DNA of 64,000 nt from Paenibacillus sp. 37 (GCF_008386395.1 NZ_CP043761.1:806001-870000), one strand, 5' to 3'. Positions 42,795 to 52,772 are shown, counted from the first letter of the stretch. A program made the numbers and translations. Notes: a model not told the origin generated them from the letters alone.

Positions 42795-43835
42795 GTGTCC
42801 GAAGCATATAAAAAGGCCGGCGTCGATATCGCGGCAGGTAATGAAGCGGTTGAACGGATGAAAAAACACGTGAAGCGTACCTTCCGTCCGGAAGTGATGA
42901 CAGATCTGGGTGGATTCGGTGCCCTGTTCGGTTTGAACAAAGATAAATACGATGAGCCTGTACTTGTATCGGGTACGGATGGCGTAGGCACCAAGCTGAA
43001 GATTGCATTTGCCATGGACCGTCACGATACCATCGGAATTGACGCGGTAGCCATGTGTGTGAACGACATTGTGGTACAGGGTGCAGAACCACTCTTCTTC
43101 CTCGACTATCTGGCATGTGACAAAGTCATTCCTGAGAAGATCGAAGCTATTGTTGCGGGTATCGCTGAAGGCTGTCATCAATCGGGTTGTGCGCTGATTG
43201 GTGGCGAGACGGCAGAGATGCCGGGCATGTACAGTGAAGGCGAATACGATATTGCCGGATTCACGGTGGGCATCGTGGACAAAGCAAAGATCATCAACGG
43301 CACAACCATCGCCCCTGGCGACACTGTGATTGGATTGGCCTCTAGCGGTGTACACAGTAACGGATTCTCGCTGGTACGCAGACTTTTGTTGGAAGATGCG
43401 GGACTTGATCTGCATGATGAAGTAGCGGAACTGGGCGGTAAGCTGGGGGATTCCCTGCTGGAACCTACGAAAATCTATGTTAAACCCCTGTTGTCCCTGC
43501 TGGAAAAGGTAAAAGTAAAAGGCATGGCACACATTACAGGTGGTGGCTTCATCGAGAATATCCCACGTATGTTGCCGAGCAACGTGAATGTGGATATTAA
43601 CTACGGCTCTTGGCCGATCCTGCCGATCTTCAACCTGTTACAGGAAAAGGGATCTGTCTCGAACCGTGACATGTTCACCACATTTAACATGGGTGTTGGG
43701 CTTGTACTGGTCGTTAATGAAGCAGATGCAACGGAAGCACTGCAACAATTGAAAGCATCTGGTGAAGAAGCGTACATCATTGGCCGTGTTACTGAAGGAG
43801 ATGCGCGAGTAACCTTCACAGGAGCGGATGTTTAA
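42795..43835 (+). CDS. purM: AIR synthetase
   Basis: A 346-residue enzyme closing FGAM to AIR with [53 protein letters not shown] and [14 protein letters not shown] are standard PurM. The GTG at 42795 gives the usual MSEAYK start, with AAGGG 10 bases upstream; an ATG at 42789 and GTG at 42786 are in frame but sit too close to that site. It overlaps purN by one base. Confidence 0.95.
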   Translation: MSEAYKKAGVDIAAGNEAVERMKKHVKRTFRPEVMTDLGGFGALFGLNKDKYDEPVLVSGTDGVGTKLKIAFAMDRHDTIGIDAVAMCVNDIVVQGAEPLFFLDYLACDKVIPEKIEAIVAGIAEGCHQSGCALIGGETAEMPGMYSEGEYDIAGFTVGIVDKAKIINGTTIAPGDTVIGLASSGVHSNGFSLVRRLLLEDAGLDLHDEVAELGGKLGDSLLEPTKIYVKPLLSLLEKVKVKGMAHITGGGFIENIPRMLPSNVNVDINYGSWPILPIFNLLQEKGSVSNRDMFTTFNMGVGLVLVVNEADATEALQQLKASGEEAYIIGRVTEGDARVTFTGADV

Positions 43836-44452
43836 TGGCGAACTACCGCATAGCTGTATTTGCCTCGGGTGAAGGGACCAACTTTCAGTCATTGGTTGAT
43901 GCAGTACGAAACGGTGGGCTGAATGCATCCGTGGATCTGCTCGTGTGTGATAAACCGTCTGCACGTGTTGTGCAGCGGGCACAGGATGCAGGCGTGGATT
44001 GTCATCTGTTTACTCCGAAAAATTATGCTTCCCGTGAAGCTTATGAGGCAGAGATCGTGGAAGTGCTTGAATCCAAAAAGATCGACTTGGTCGTTCTTGC
44101 GGGATATATGAGATTGCTGACTTCGGTTGTGGTGGATCGTTACGCTGGGCGGTTGATTAACATTCATCCGTCCTTGCTGCCGGCATTTGCAGGCAAGGAT
44201 GCGATTGGACAGGCTATCGAATACGGTGTGAAAGTTACGGGTGTGACCGTGCATTTTGTGGACGGAGGCATGGATACTGGACCGATTATTGCCCAGCATC
44301 CGGTTCCCATTTTGCCAAAGGATACGCCTGAGTCAATCAGCCGTTCCATTCATGCGGCCGAACAGCAGTTATACCCCGAAGTGGTATCTTGGTTCGCTCA
44401 AGGTTTGGTTCAATTGAATGGGCGTCACGTCACTGTTAACAAACCGGTTTGA
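43835..44452 (+). CDS. purN: GAR transformylase (folate-dependent)
   Basis: A 205-residue enzyme passing a formyl group from 10-formyl-THF to GAR. VFASGEGTNFQSL near the start, the catalytic block LINIHPSLLPAFAG and VTVHFVDGGMDTGPII are all present, the latter giving catalytic Asn, His and Asp. Stop of purM and start overlap (TAATG). The purH start follows after 120 bp. Confidence 0.96.
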   Translation: MANYRIAVFASGEGTNFQSLVDAVRNGGLNASVDLLVCDKPSARVVQRAQDAGVDCHLFTPKNYASREAYEAEIVEVLESKKIDLVVLAGYMRLLTSVVVDRYAGRLINIHPSLLPAFAGKDAIGQAIEYGVKVTGVTVHFVDGGMDTGPIIAQHPVPILPKDTPESISRSIHAAEQQLYPEVVSWFAQGLVQLNGRHVTVNKPV

Positions 44453-44572
44453 TACCACTTATATAACAGAAGTCGAAACTTGGTACGCATTTTGTGATAT
44501 TTCTCGGGAAATAAATCGGCTGTGTTTCGTCAGGAAACGCGAAGCCATGGGACATTAAAGGAGGAGCATATT

Positions 44573-46120
44573 GTGAGTATCAAAAGAGCGCTGGTCAGCG
44601 TATGGGATAAAACAGGCATCGTGGACTTTTGCCGCGAGCTGTCGCAAATGGGTGTGGAGATTATTTCGACAGGAGGTACAAGCAGCCTGTTGTCGAAGGA
44701 AGGCGTACCTGTCATCGGAATTTCGGATGTGACCGGATTTCCGGAAATTATGGACGGACGTGTCAAAACATTGCATCCGGCAGTGCATGGTGGGTTGCTG
44801 GCTGTTCGTGACAGCGAAGAGCATAAGCGCCAGATGGAAGAGAACGGACTGGATTATATCGACCTTGTTGTCGTGAACCTGTACCCCTTCCAAGATACTA
44901 TCGCTAAACCCGATGTGACGTACGAAGATGCGATCGAGAACATCGATATTGGTGGTCCTACCATGCTTCGTTCTGCTGCCAAAAACCATGCTTTTGTTAG
45001 TGTCGTTGTTGACACAGCAGATTACGGCAAGGTGCTTGAAGAAGTTCGCAGCAATGGAGATACCACTCTCGAAACACGCAAACGGCTTGCGGCAAAAGTG
45101 TTCCGCCATACAGCGGCTTACGATGCAGTTATTTCTGACTATCTCTCCAACCTGAACGGTGATCCGTTGCCAGAGCGTCTAACGGTTACTTACGAAAAAC
45201 TCCAGGATTTGCGTTACGGCGAAAATCCACACCAGCAAGCGGCATTCTACCGCAAACCGCTGGCTGCTCAAGATACGTTGACAACAGCCGAGCAATTGCA
45301 TGGCAAAGAGTTGTCTTACAATAACATCAACGATGCGAACGCAGCATTGCAGATTGTCAAAGAGTTTGAAGAACCGGCTGTTGTCGCGGTTAAACATATG
45401 AATCCATGTGGCGTGGGCATTGGCGCAAGTATCTATGAAGCTTACAGCAAGGCATATGCTGCAGATCCAACGTCTATCTTTGGTGGCATTGTGGCAGCGA
45501 ACCGCATTATCGACAGCGATACAGCATCTAAATTGAGCGAGATTTTCCTGGAAATCGTGCTTGCTCCTGACTTTACACAAGAGGCTCTCGATATCCTGAC
45601 GAAGAAGAAAAACATTCGTTTGCTCAAAACAGGTGAGTTGAATGCTGCTCGTAAACGGGAGAGCCAATTCGTGGTTACGTCCATCGACGGCGGCATGATC
45701 GTGCAACAGTCTGATGTTCACTCCATTGAAGCGAGCGAGCTGAACGTGGTTACGGATCGTGCGCCATCGGAAGAAGAACTGAAACAGCTGTTGTTTGGCT
45801 GGAAAGTAGTTAAACACGTGAAATCCAACGCGATTGTACTTGCTGCGAATGATATGACGGTAGGTGTGGGCGCTGGACAAATGAATCGTGTGGGTGCAGC
45901 CAAAATTGCGATTGAGCAAGCTGGCGAGCAAGCAAAAGGTGCTATTCTGGCATCGGATGCGTTTTTCCCAATGGGTGATACGCTGGAACTGGCAGCAAAA
46001 GCCGGAATTACAGCGGTGATTCAACCTGGTGGTTCGATCAAAGATGAAGAATCCATCAAAGTAGCCAATGAATACGGAATTGCCATGGTCTTCACAGGCG
46101 TTCGTCACTTCAAACACTAG
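44573..46120 (+). CDS. purH: AICAR transformylase / IMP cyclohydrolase
   Basis: A 515-residue two-domain enzyme for the last two steps to IMP. The N-terminal cyclohydrolase domain has [20 protein letters not shown] and [15 protein letters not shown]; the transformylase domain has [14 protein letters not shown] and [10 protein letters not shown]. The start is a GTG at 44573, with AAAGGAGGAG about 7 bases before it; an upstream in-frame ATG at 44522 lacks a site. Confidence 0.97.
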   Translation: MSIKRALVSVWDKTGIVDFCRELSQMGVEIISTGGTSSLLSKEGVPVIGISDVTGFPEIMDGRVKTLHPAVHGGLLAVRDSEEHKRQMEENGLDYIDLVVVNLYPFQDTIAKPDVTYEDAIENIDIGGPTMLRSAAKNHAFVSVVVDTADYGKVLEEVRSNGDTTLETRKRLAAKVFRHTAAYDAVISDYLSNLNGDPLPERLTVTYEKLQDLRYGENPHQQAAFYRKPLAAQDTLTTAEQLHGKELSYNNINDANAALQIVKEFEEPAVVAVKHMNPCGVGIGASIYEAYSKAYAADPTSIFGGIVAANRIIDSDTASKLSEIFLEIVLAPDFTQEALDILTKKKNIRLLKTGELNAARKRESQFVVTSIDGGMIVQQSDVHSIEASELNVVTDRAPSEEELKQLLFGWKVVKHVKSNAIVLAANDMTVGVGAGQMNRVGAAKIAIEQAGEQAKGAILASDAFFPMGDTLELAAKAGITAVIQPGGSIKDEESIKVANEYGIAMVFTGVRHFKH

Positions 46121-46139
46121 AGCAAAAAAGATTTAATAA

Positions 46140-46189
46140 GGGGTGTCGCCAGTCATACTTATGACTTATGGTACACCCCCTCTTTTTTA
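46140..46189 (+). terminator. Terminator-like hairpin between purH and purD
   Basis: GGGGTGT pairs with ACACCCC, inner AGTCATA/TATGACT pairs as well, then CTCTTTTTT. Lying inside the operon, it probably lets only part of the transcripts reach purD, or purD has another promoter. Confidence 0.78.
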
Positions 46190-46249
46190 GATTGTTCAAT
46201 ACGCAGTAGCGTAACAAATCCAGTTATGCACGGAGGGGGAACAGAGCGA

Positions 46250-47515
46250 ATGGATATTCTGGTAGTAGGCGGCGGTGGCCGGGAGCATGCAATCATCTGG
46301 GCGCTGGCGAAGAGTCCAAAGGTAGACAAGATTCACTGTGCACCGGGAAATGCAGGTATTGCTCAGCTCGCTGAGTGTCATGCCATTGCGGTAAATGAAT
46401 TTGATAAACTAACGGCTCTTGCTGTAGAGCTTAAAGTGGGATTAGTGGTTATTGGTCCAGATGATCCGCTGGCAGATGGGATCGTGGATGCATTTGATTC
46501 GACAGGTATTCCGGTATTCGGACCTCGTCGCAATGCAGCAGAGATCGAAGGAAGTAAAACATTCATGAAGGACCTGCTGCACAAGTACAACATTCCAACC
46601 GCAGCCTATGAGAAATTCGATAACTACGAACAGGCTCAAGCATACCTGAATGAGCAAGCGATTCCGGTTGTCATCAAGGCAGATGGACTGGCAGCGGGTA
46701 AAGGTGTGACGGTAGCTTATTCCCGTGATGAGGCTAATCAGGCTCTGCGCAGCATCATGGTGGAGAAGGTATTTGGTGAAGCGGGAGCCAAAGTGATCAT
46801 CGAGGAATTCCTCGCAGGGCAGGAAATGTCCATTCTGGCCTTTGTTGATGGAGAGACGGTTCGTCCGATGGCCGCAGCACAGGATCACAAACCTGTATTC
46901 GACAATGACCAGGGGCCAAACACAGGCGGTATGGGTACATACTCACCATTGCCACATATCCCTGCATCCATTATTGAAGAAGCCGTGGAGACGATCATCA
47001 AACCAACGGCCAAGGCAATGGTATCCGAGGGGCGTCCATTCCAAGGCGTATTGTTTGCCGGGTTGATGATCTCGCCGGATGGCAAACCCAAAACCATTGA
47101 GTTCAATGCACGTTTTGGGGATCCGGAAACACAGGTTGTATTGCCACGTCTGAAGAGCGACTTGTTCGATATCTTCTGGGCAACCGTTCATGGCAAGCTG
47201 GCTGACATTGAGATTGAATGGAGTGATGAAGCCGCAGTATGTGTGGTGCTTGCTTCAGGAGGATATCCGGGACCTTATGCCAAAGGTGTAGTCATTGAAG
47301 GACTGAACCAAGTAGATGATGCTGTGGTATTCCACGCAGGTACAGCGCGTAGTGAAGCGGGAGACTGGGTTACGAATGGTGGACGAATCCTGGGCGTAGT
47401 TGGCCTTGGTGCGGATATTGCCGAAGCTAGAAACAAAGCCTATGCACAGGCGGAGCGTATCCGTTTTGATGGTAAACATCAGCGGACAGACATTGCTGCC
47501 AAAGCACTCGTATAG
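46250..47515 (+). CDS. purD: GAR synthetase
   Basis: A 421-residue ATP-grasp ligase joining phosphoribosylamine and glycine. ILVVGGGGREHAI at the N-terminus, KADGLAAGKGV, the DNDQGPNTGGMGTYSP block and EFNARFGDPETQ are diagnostic. GGAGGGGG lies 10 bases before the ATG at 46250. Last gene of the purine operon. Confidence 0.97.
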   Translation: MDILVVGGGGREHAIIWALAKSPKVDKIHCAPGNAGIAQLAECHAIAVNEFDKLTALAVELKVGLVVIGPDDPLADGIVDAFDSTGIPVFGPRRNAAEIEGSKTFMKDLLHKYNIPTAAYEKFDNYEQAQAYLNEQAIPVVIKADGLAAGKGVTVAYSRDEANQALRSIMVEKVFGEAGAKVIIEEFLAGQEMSILAFVDGETVRPMAAAQDHKPVFDNDQGPNTGGMGTYSPLPHIPASIIEEAVETIIKPTAKAMVSEGRPFQGVLFAGLMISPDGKPKTIEFNARFGDPETQVVLPRLKSDLFDIFWATVHGKLADIEIEWSDEAAVCVVLASGGYPGPYAKGVVIEGLNQVDDAVVFHAGTARSEAGDWVTNGGRILGVVGLGADIAEARNKAYAQAERIRFDGKHQRTDIAAKALV

Positions 47516-47524
47516 AATAAATAC

Positions 47525-47578
47525 AAGAGCCCGTAAAGATGTATACCGAAAAGGTATTTGCATCCTGCGGGCTCTTTG
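47525..47578 (+). terminator. Terminator of the purine operon
   Basis: AAGAGCCCG pairs with CGGGCTCTT; GATGTATACC pairs with GGTATTTGCATC around a GAAA-type loop; TTT follows. Long and stable though the T run is short. Confidence 0.85.
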
Positions 47579-48202
47579 CTGCGTATACAGATGTATCTTG
47601 TGTAAACGGCCGGACTCGTCCATACGAGAAAGCCATGGGAAAGACGCAAATTAGGAGTGGATCAGGATGATCACGCATGTTTAACGCCCAAAACTAAAGG
47701 GTAGTATTTTTATAAATTGGACTATACTAAACATGTGAAGATTATCACATTATGAGGTAATAACCATCATATTATAGAAAGTACGTAACATACATAGAGA
47801 CTAATTTGTGAACATTATACTGTAACCTTGTTCCAAACCATAACGTGCAACTGGATGGTTGAGCGGGAAACATGGTATACTTTTCGGAAACAGGAATGAG
47901 TAAGAGGGGAGGTGGATATCTATTGGGTAGGCGATATTGTAAATTGTCCAAATGGCGAATCTAGGTGGAGTTAAGCGAGGAACAATTGACAGCATGAGGG
48001 GTAAACCCGATTTGAATGAAGAAGTTTCTGCAAGTCATTGACTTCATCTTGAATTCCTGTTTTGTAATTTTACAAGGTCAAACGTAAAACTTATACAAAA
48101 ATTATCATTGATATCGATTTTATATAAGGCAGACGTCGTGTTGAAAGACTAACAGCGGATGAATGGTTAACACAGTTAACGGATCACGCTGTAACTATCT
48201 CT
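47579..48202. other. Long gap before the first CNNM gene
   Basis: About 620 bases with no convincing gene. Two tiny frames have possible ribosome sites: 22 codons from the ATG at 47896 (MSKRGGGYLL...) and 23 codons from the ATG at 48016 (MKKFLQVIDF...). Neither is supported enough to call. An AT-rich TTATCATTGATATCGAT at about 48105 is a poor Fur-box relative. Confidence 0.4.
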
Positions 48203-48236
48203 GGAGGTGAATCCCTGAGAATCGGGGAAATCATTG
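48203..48236 (+). promoter_or_regulatory. Ribosome binding site with hairpin before a TTG start (first CNNM gene)
   Basis: GGAGGT at 48203-48208 lies 25 bases before the TTG, too far as a line. Between them CCCTGA-GAA-TCGGGG (48213-48227) folds into a 6 bp stem, leaving GAAT and AAATCA as linkers, an effective spacing of 10. An in-frame TGA at 48216 excludes any earlier start. The second CNNM gene has the same layout with a different stem. Confidence 0.8.
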
Positions 48237-49571
48237 GACATAATTACCATATTGAATATCGCTTTACTTATTATCTTGATTGCATTGACTGCATTTTTCG
48301 TAGCATCGGAGTTCGCTGTAGTCAAAATTCGTACATCAAGAGTAGATCAACTGGTTGCCGAGGGCAATAAAAAGGCTGTACTCGCCAAAAAAGTTGTCTC
48401 GGACCTGGATTATTATCTGTCAGCCTGTCAGCTCGGTATCACGGTCACTGCTCTAGGACTGGGAGCACTCGGAAAACCGACGGTTGAGAGATTGTTATAC
48501 CCGGTATTCAATTATTTAGACGTACCTGCTTCGATCTCATCCATTGCTTCCTATGCGATTGCCTTTATCCTCGTCACGTTTTTGCATGTGGTTGTTGGTG
48601 AGATGGCACCCAAAACATTGGCGATTCAGTTTTCGGAAAAACTGACGTTATTACTCTCGCCGCCTCTATATTGGTTTGGTAAAATCATGTACCCATTCAT
48701 CTGGGCGCTTAATGGAACCTCACGTGTTCTTCTGAGAGGATTCGGTGTAAAGCCTGCCAAACATGATCAAGCCTACTCGGAGGACGAGATCAAAATCATC
48801 ATGAACCAGAGTTATGAAGGTGACGAGAACAACAAGACCAAGCTTTCATATCTGGAAAATGTATTTGTATTCGACGAACGTGATGCCAAAGACATCATGG
48901 TACCACGTACGGAACTGGTGACGTTAGATCAGGATATGACCTATGACGATATTATTCCTATATTGGATGAACATAACTATTCACGTTACCCTGTCATCGA
49001 GGATGGGGACAAGGACCGCATCATCGGCGTTGTAAATGTGAAAAAGATTTTGCCTGACATGGTAGCCGCAAGATCATATCAACTAAGCGAGTTCGTTCGT
49101 GAGATCCCATTCGTTTCCGAAGTTACAAGTATCCAGGATGCGATGATTAAAATGCAGCAGGAACGTGTACACATGGCTGTGGTCGTGGATGAATACGGCG
49201 GTACTTCGGGAATTATTACGATGGAGGATATCCTGGAGGAGCTGGTCGGTGAGATTCGTGATGAATTCGATGCCGATGAGGTGGCCGATATCCAGGAGAC
49301 CGGAGAGAATCAATATCTCATTAATGGTCGGGTACTTTTGGATGAAGTGGAGCGGCAGTTCGGGCTTAGCTTTGAAGGAAACGAAGAGATGGATACCGTG
49401 GCCGGATGGATTCAGTACCAGAAGGGTGTAGGTGTGGAAAAAGGCGACACGGTAGAACACGGCGATTATGTCTGGACCGTTGTGGATACCGAAAATTATC
49501 ACATCAAACAAGTTCTTCTGGAACGAGTGAGCGGCGCGCAGGTTGAGGAAGTTGCAAGCGATCTGGCGTAA
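48234..49571 (+). CDS. CNNM/CorC-type transporter-associated membrane protein (DUF21-CBS-CorC_HlyC)
   Basis: A 445-residue membrane protein. The DUF21 domain with three to four helices covers about 1-185 ([52 protein letters not shown]), then two CBS domains (about 215-335, [38 protein letters not shown]) and a CorC_HlyC domain (about 350-430). CNNM proteins export or help move magnesium, and Bacillus MpfA is one. Start is TTG, see the hairpin feature. Often misnamed hemolysin. Confidence 0.92.
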   Translation: MDIITILNIALLIILIALTAFFVASEFAVVKIRTSRVDQLVAEGNKKAVLAKKVVSDLDYYLSACQLGITVTALGLGALGKPTVERLLYPVFNYLDVPASISSIASYAIAFILVTFLHVVVGEMAPKTLAIQFSEKLTLLLSPPLYWFGKIMYPFIWALNGTSRVLLRGFGVKPAKHDQAYSEDEIKIIMNQSYEGDENNKTKLSYLENVFVFDERDAKDIMVPRTELVTLDQDMTYDDIIPILDEHNYSRYPVIEDGDKDRIIGVVNVKKILPDMVAARSYQLSEFVREIPFVSEVTSIQDAMIKMQQERVHMAVVVDEYGGTSGIITMEDILEELVGEIRDEFDADEVADIQETGENQYLINGRVLLDEVERQFGLSFEGNEEMDTVAGWIQYQKGVGVEKGDTVEHGDYVWTVVDTENYHIKQVLLERVSGAQVEEVASDLA

Positions 49572-49607
49572 TCTTACCCGGAAATTTTTTAAATTTAAAT
49601 GTTTTTG

Positions 49608-49732
49608 CGATAACGGAGAGGGCAGAATAGACTGAAGAAGCGAAGCGTCCGCCTTTATCCCGGATTTTCCCCTTTTATATAAGGATCTAAAAAATCTGGG
49701 ATAACAGCGGTCGGAAGGTTATTCTGTCATCG
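49608..49732 (+). repeat. Long-hairpin intergenic repeat, copy D
   Basis: 125 bp between the two CNNM genes. CGATAACGGAGAGG, CAGAATA, GAAGAAGCGAAGCGTCCGCC, TTTATCCCGGATTTT; loop; AAAATCTGGGATAA, CAGCGGTCGGAAGG, TATTCTG, TCATCG. The outer CAGAATA/TATTCTG and CGAT/ATCG pairs are perfect, and the inner stem has one G-T pair. Confidence 0.88.
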
Positions 49733-49767
49733 GAGTGGTCTGAGCAACCTTAATATAAATTTTACTT

Positions 49768-49801
49768 GGAGGTGAATCCCTCAACCTGAGGGAAATCATT
49801 G
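49768..49801 (+). promoter_or_regulatory. Ribosome binding site with hairpin before a TTG start (second CNNM gene)
   Basis: GGAGGT at 49768-49773, then GAAT, CCCTCA-ACC-TGAGGG (49778-49792), AAATCA and TTG. Linkers and distances equal those of the first CNNM gene, while stem bases differ in paired fashion. Confidence 0.8.
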
Positions 49802-50881
49802 GACGGAATAATAGCCTTGAATTTATTTTTAGTAGCCGTATTTATAGGTCTGACAGCCTTTTTCGTTGGAGCCGAATTTGCAATTCTTAAAGTACGGATG
49901 TCCCGAATCGATCAATTGATCTCTGAAGGGAACAAAAAGGCAGTACTGGCCAAAAAAGTGGCGCACAACCTGGATTATTATCTGTCGGCATGTCAATTGG
50001 GGATTACCATCACGGCGCTGGTATTGGGAGCCTTGGGTGAACCTACCGTTGAGAAAATGCTGCATCCGTTGTTTGAACGAATGGAAGTGCCGGCTGCGTT
50101 ATCTACCGTGCTTTCCTATGGTATTGCTCTGGCGATCATTACGTTCCTGCACGTGGTTATTGGTGAATTGGCACCGAAAACACTGGCGATTCAATTTGCA
50201 GAGAGAATGACGCTGTTGCTGGCACCACCACTGTACTGGTTCGGTAAAATCATGAATCCATTCATCTACGCGCTGAATGGAGCTGCTCGTCTGTTGCTTG
50301 GCATATTTGGTGTAAAACCTGCCGGGCATGATACCGTTCACTCCGAAGAAGAGCTGAAGCTGATCATGGCACAGAGCTACGAGAGTGGCGAGATCAACCA
50401 GACGGAGCTGGACTATCTCAAAAACATTTTTGCTTTTGATGAGCGTCTGCTTCAGGAGATTATGATTCCAAGAGATAAAATTGTTACTCTGAATAAGGAA
50501 ATGCCGATTGATCAGATCATTGAGACGCTAAATCGACATGAATACACGCGATACCCTGTCATTGCAAATGGGGATCAGGCTCATTTTGTTGGCTTTATTA
50601 ATACAAAAGAAATGCTGACGAGTGTGGCTGCGGGCAGAGATTTCAATATGGAGACATTTGTTCACAATACGCCGAGTTTTTCCGAGCGTTCTCCAATTAA
50701 GGATGTACTGATCCAGATGCAGCAGAGCCGTGTACACATTGCCACCGTGAAAAACGAGGCAGGTGCTACGGTAGGTATGGTTACGATGGAGGATATCCTT
50801 GAAGAGATTGTCGGAGACATCAAGGATGAATACGAGCATAAAGATTTGGTGAATCCACCAAAAAGAATGAAACTGGTTTAA
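49799..50881 (+). CDS. CNNM/CorC-type membrane protein lacking the CorC_HlyC domain
   Basis: A 360-residue paralogue of the preceding gene. The DUF21 part ([52 protein letters not shown]) and the CBS pair (IMIPRDKIV, RYPVIANGDQ, MEDILEEIVGDI) are close to it, but the chain ends about 15 residues after the second CBS domain with a basic tail, so the CorC_HlyC domain is absent. No frame for that domain follows. Start TTG as for the neighbour. Copies lie 228 bp apart with repeat copy D between them. Confidence 0.9.
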   Translation: MDGIIALNLFLVAVFIGLTAFFVGAEFAILKVRMSRIDQLISEGNKKAVLAKKVAHNLDYYLSACQLGITITALVLGALGEPTVEKMLHPLFERMEVPAALSTVLSYGIALAIITFLHVVIGELAPKTLAIQFAERMTLLLAPPLYWFGKIMNPFIYALNGAARLLLGIFGVKPAGHDTVHSEEELKLIMAQSYESGEINQTELDYLKNIFAFDERLLQEIMIPRDKIVTLNKEMPIDQIIETLNRHEYTRYPVIANGDQAHFVGFINTKEMLTSVAAGRDFNMETFVHNTPSFSERSPIKDVLIQMQQSRVHIATVKNEAGATVGMVTMEDILEEIVGDIKDEYEHKDLVNPPKRMKLV

Positions 50882-50945
50882 GAAGCAGTAATACAAAAGT
50901 AATAGAGGAATACGAAACAACCTAATCAATCTTTATAATGCTAAG

Positions 50946-50977
50946 CAGGTTCCCGGAGTGATCGGGGCCTGTTTTTT
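50946..50977 (+). terminator. Terminator after the second CNNM gene
   Basis: CAGGTTCCCG pairs with CGGGGCCTG (one mismatch or wobble), then six T residues. Confidence 0.85.
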
Positions 50978-51006
50978 ATATTCAATCTTAATTTTAAAAT
51001 AAAAGC

Positions 51007-51035
51007 TTGCATATTGAGGTCCAATGGATTAATAT
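51007..51035 (+). promoter_or_regulatory. Promoter of mhqO-mhqD
   Basis: TTGCAT, 17 bases, TAATAT, about 100 bp before mhqO and just upstream of a palindrome. Confidence 0.55.
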
Positions 51036-51046
51036 AAATTTAAAGA

Positions 51047-51062
51047 ATCTTAATTTAAAGAT
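51047..51062. promoter_or_regulatory. Candidate MarR-type (MhqR-like) operator
   Basis: ATCTTAATTTAAAGAT, an imperfect 16 bp palindrome with ATCTT/AAGAT-type arms, 11 bases past the -10 box. MhqR of Bacillus subtilis represses mhqNOD through a palindrome with ATCT/AGAT ends. No mhqR gene lies in the window. Confidence 0.5.
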
Positions 51063-51135
51063 AAATAACAAAGAACAACAAATAAAAGAAGCAAAAACAA
51101 CCTATGATACAACTAAAACCAAAGGAGTGGAGATT

Positions 51136-52086
51136 ATGTTCAGAACTTCAGGAATTCATCATATTACAGCTTTTGTTGACGATGCACAGAAAAACGTTGA
51201 TTTTTACGCAGGTGTGTTGGCGCTCAGACTGGTGAAAAAAACAATTAACTTTGATGCACCAGATGTGTATCACTTGTATTACGGGAACGAGCAGGGTGCA
51301 CCGGGCACAATCATTACCTTTTTCCCACAGCAAAATTCAAGAAGAGGTGTCATTGGTTCCGGTCAGACGGGAGTTACCGTATATGCGGTTCCTGTAGGAA
51401 GCCTGCCTTTCTGGAAAGAACGTCTTGCTTCCTTTGACATTCCATATGAAAATAAAACCAGATTTGGTGAGCAGTACATTCGTTTCTTCGACAAAGGCGG
51501 TCTGTTGCTTGAACTGGTTGAGCGTGAAGGCGGTCAGCCAAGCAACTGGAGTTTCAACGGTGTGACACCGGAGCATGCCATCAAAGGATTTGGCGGAGCT
51601 GTATTGTTCAGCCACGTTCCTGAAAAAACCATGGACGTCCTGGTGAGCAAACTGGGTCTGGAGCAAGTCGGTGAAGAGAACGGACTCCTTCGTCTTCAGG
51701 CAAGTGGCGATATCGGTCAGATCATCGATATTCAGTCCACAGGCATCCAACGCGGGATTGGTGGAGCCGGAACGGTTCACCATATTGCATGGCGTGCCAA
51801 AGATTACGTGGAGCATGAACAAATTCAGCAGGATCTTGAACAATCCGGATATCATCCAACGCCAGTCATTGACCGTCAATACTTCAACGCTGTGTATTTC
51901 CGGGAGCCGGGTGGTATACTGTTCGAACTGGCTACGGATCCTCCGGGATTTGCACGGGATGAACCAGCAGAGAGCATGGGTGAGAAACTGATGTTGCCTG
52001 AATGGTATGAACCACAGCGTGAGCAGATTGAACAATTGTTGCCACGAATTGAAGTACGTGAATGGAAAGGAGAGTCCAAATCATGA
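51136..52086 (+). CDS. mhqO: Ring-cleaving dioxygenase, MhqO family
   Basis: A 316-residue vicinal-oxygen-chelate protein with two glyoxalase-type halves. Metal ligands are likely the His pair in GIHHITAF, the His of GTVHHIAWRAKD and Glu in EPGGILFELATDPPGF. Known relatives cleave hydroquinone or catechol-type rings and protect against quinones. AAAGGAG lies about 9 bases before the ATG at 51136; the frame continues upstream into AT-rich leader without a start signal. Overlaps mhqD by 4 bp. Confidence 0.9.
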   Translation: MFRTSGIHHITAFVDDAQKNVDFYAGVLALRLVKKTINFDAPDVYHLYYGNEQGAPGTIITFFPQQNSRRGVIGSGQTGVTVYAVPVGSLPFWKERLASFDIPYENKTRFGEQYIRFFDKGGLLLELVEREGGQPSNWSFNGVTPEHAIKGFGGAVLFSHVPEKTMDVLVSKLGLEQVGEENGLLRLQASGDIGQIIDIQSTGIQRGIGGAGTVHHIAWRAKDYVEHEQIQQDLEQSGYHPTPVIDRQYFNAVYFREPGGILFELATDPPGFARDEPAESMGEKLMLPEWYEPQREQIEQLLPRIEVREWKGESKS

Positions 52087-52706
52087 CCACAACCAATACA
52101 ATGAAACATATCTATAAAGCAGGTGCTCAGCCGGATGCGCCAACAATCCTGTTGCTTCATGGCACAGGCGGAACCGAGAATGATCTGATCGGTCTGGCGG
52201 AGATGATCGCACCAGGAGCTGGCATACTTGGGGTGCGGGGTAATGTATCGGAGAACGGGATGCCCCGTTTCTTCCGCCGTCTAGCCGAAGGTGTTTTTGA
52301 TGAAGAAGATCTGATTGCTCGTACGGCAGAGCTGGGATCTTTTGTCGATGCAGCTGCGGTGGAATACGGTTTCGATCGGTCCAACGTGTATGCACTGGGT
52401 TACTCTAACGGGGCCAACATTGCGGCAAGCTTGATCTTCCATCAAGCAGATGTATTCAAAGGTGCAATTCTGCATCACCCGATGGTACCGCTGCGCGGAC
52501 TGGAACTGCCGGATCTGAAAGGTCTGCCTGTGTTCATTGGTGCGGGCGAGAACGATCCGATTGTACCAAGACGTGAAACGGAGGAACTTGCTTCGCTACT
52601 GAGCGGTGCAGGTGCCGATGTAAACACGTATTGGGAGCGTCAGGGTCATCAGTTGACTCGTACCGAGGCAGAAGCCGCGGCAGCTTGGTTTAAGACACAG
52701 GCGTAA
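52083..52706 (+). CDS. mhqD: Carboxylesterase, MhqD family
   Basis: A 207-residue alpha/beta hydrolase. LLLHGTGGTENDL gives the oxyanion loop, the nucleophile lies in LGYSNGANIA, the Asp in GENDPIVP and the His in RQGHQLT. It pairs with mhqO as in the mhqNOD operon, where MhqD is a putative hydrolase of quinone-derived products. AAAGGAG lies about 9 bases before the ATG, in the end of mhqO; start and stop overlap as ATGA. Confidence 0.9.
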   Translation: MTTTNTMKHIYKAGAQPDAPTILLLHGTGGTENDLIGLAEMIAPGAGILGVRGNVSENGMPRFFRRLAEGVFDEEDLIARTAELGSFVDAAAVEYGFDRSNVYALGYSNGANIAASLIFHQADVFKGAILHHPMVPLRGLELPDLKGLPVFIGAGENDPIVPRRETEELASLLSGAGADVNTYWERQGHQLTRTEAEAAAAWFKTQA

Positions 52707-52739
52707 ATTGGGTGGATAGACGGTTATGAAACGTATAGA

Positions 52740-52772
52740 GACAGCCTGATCGAGAAGATCGGGCTGTTTTTC
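52740..52772 (+). terminator. Terminator of mhqO-mhqD
   Basis: ACAGCCTGATC pairs with GATCGGGCTGT (one mismatch or wobble) around GAGAA, then five T residues. Confidence 0.9.

Noticed and set aside
48016..48087. 23-codon frame MKKFLQVIDF... before the first CNNM gene
   Set aside because: Possible leader peptide, but the ribosome site is weak and nothing else supports it.
47660..48202. Magnesium riboswitch (M-box) before the CNNM genes
   Set aside because: No conserved M-box core was found; only a short hairpin next to the start codon.
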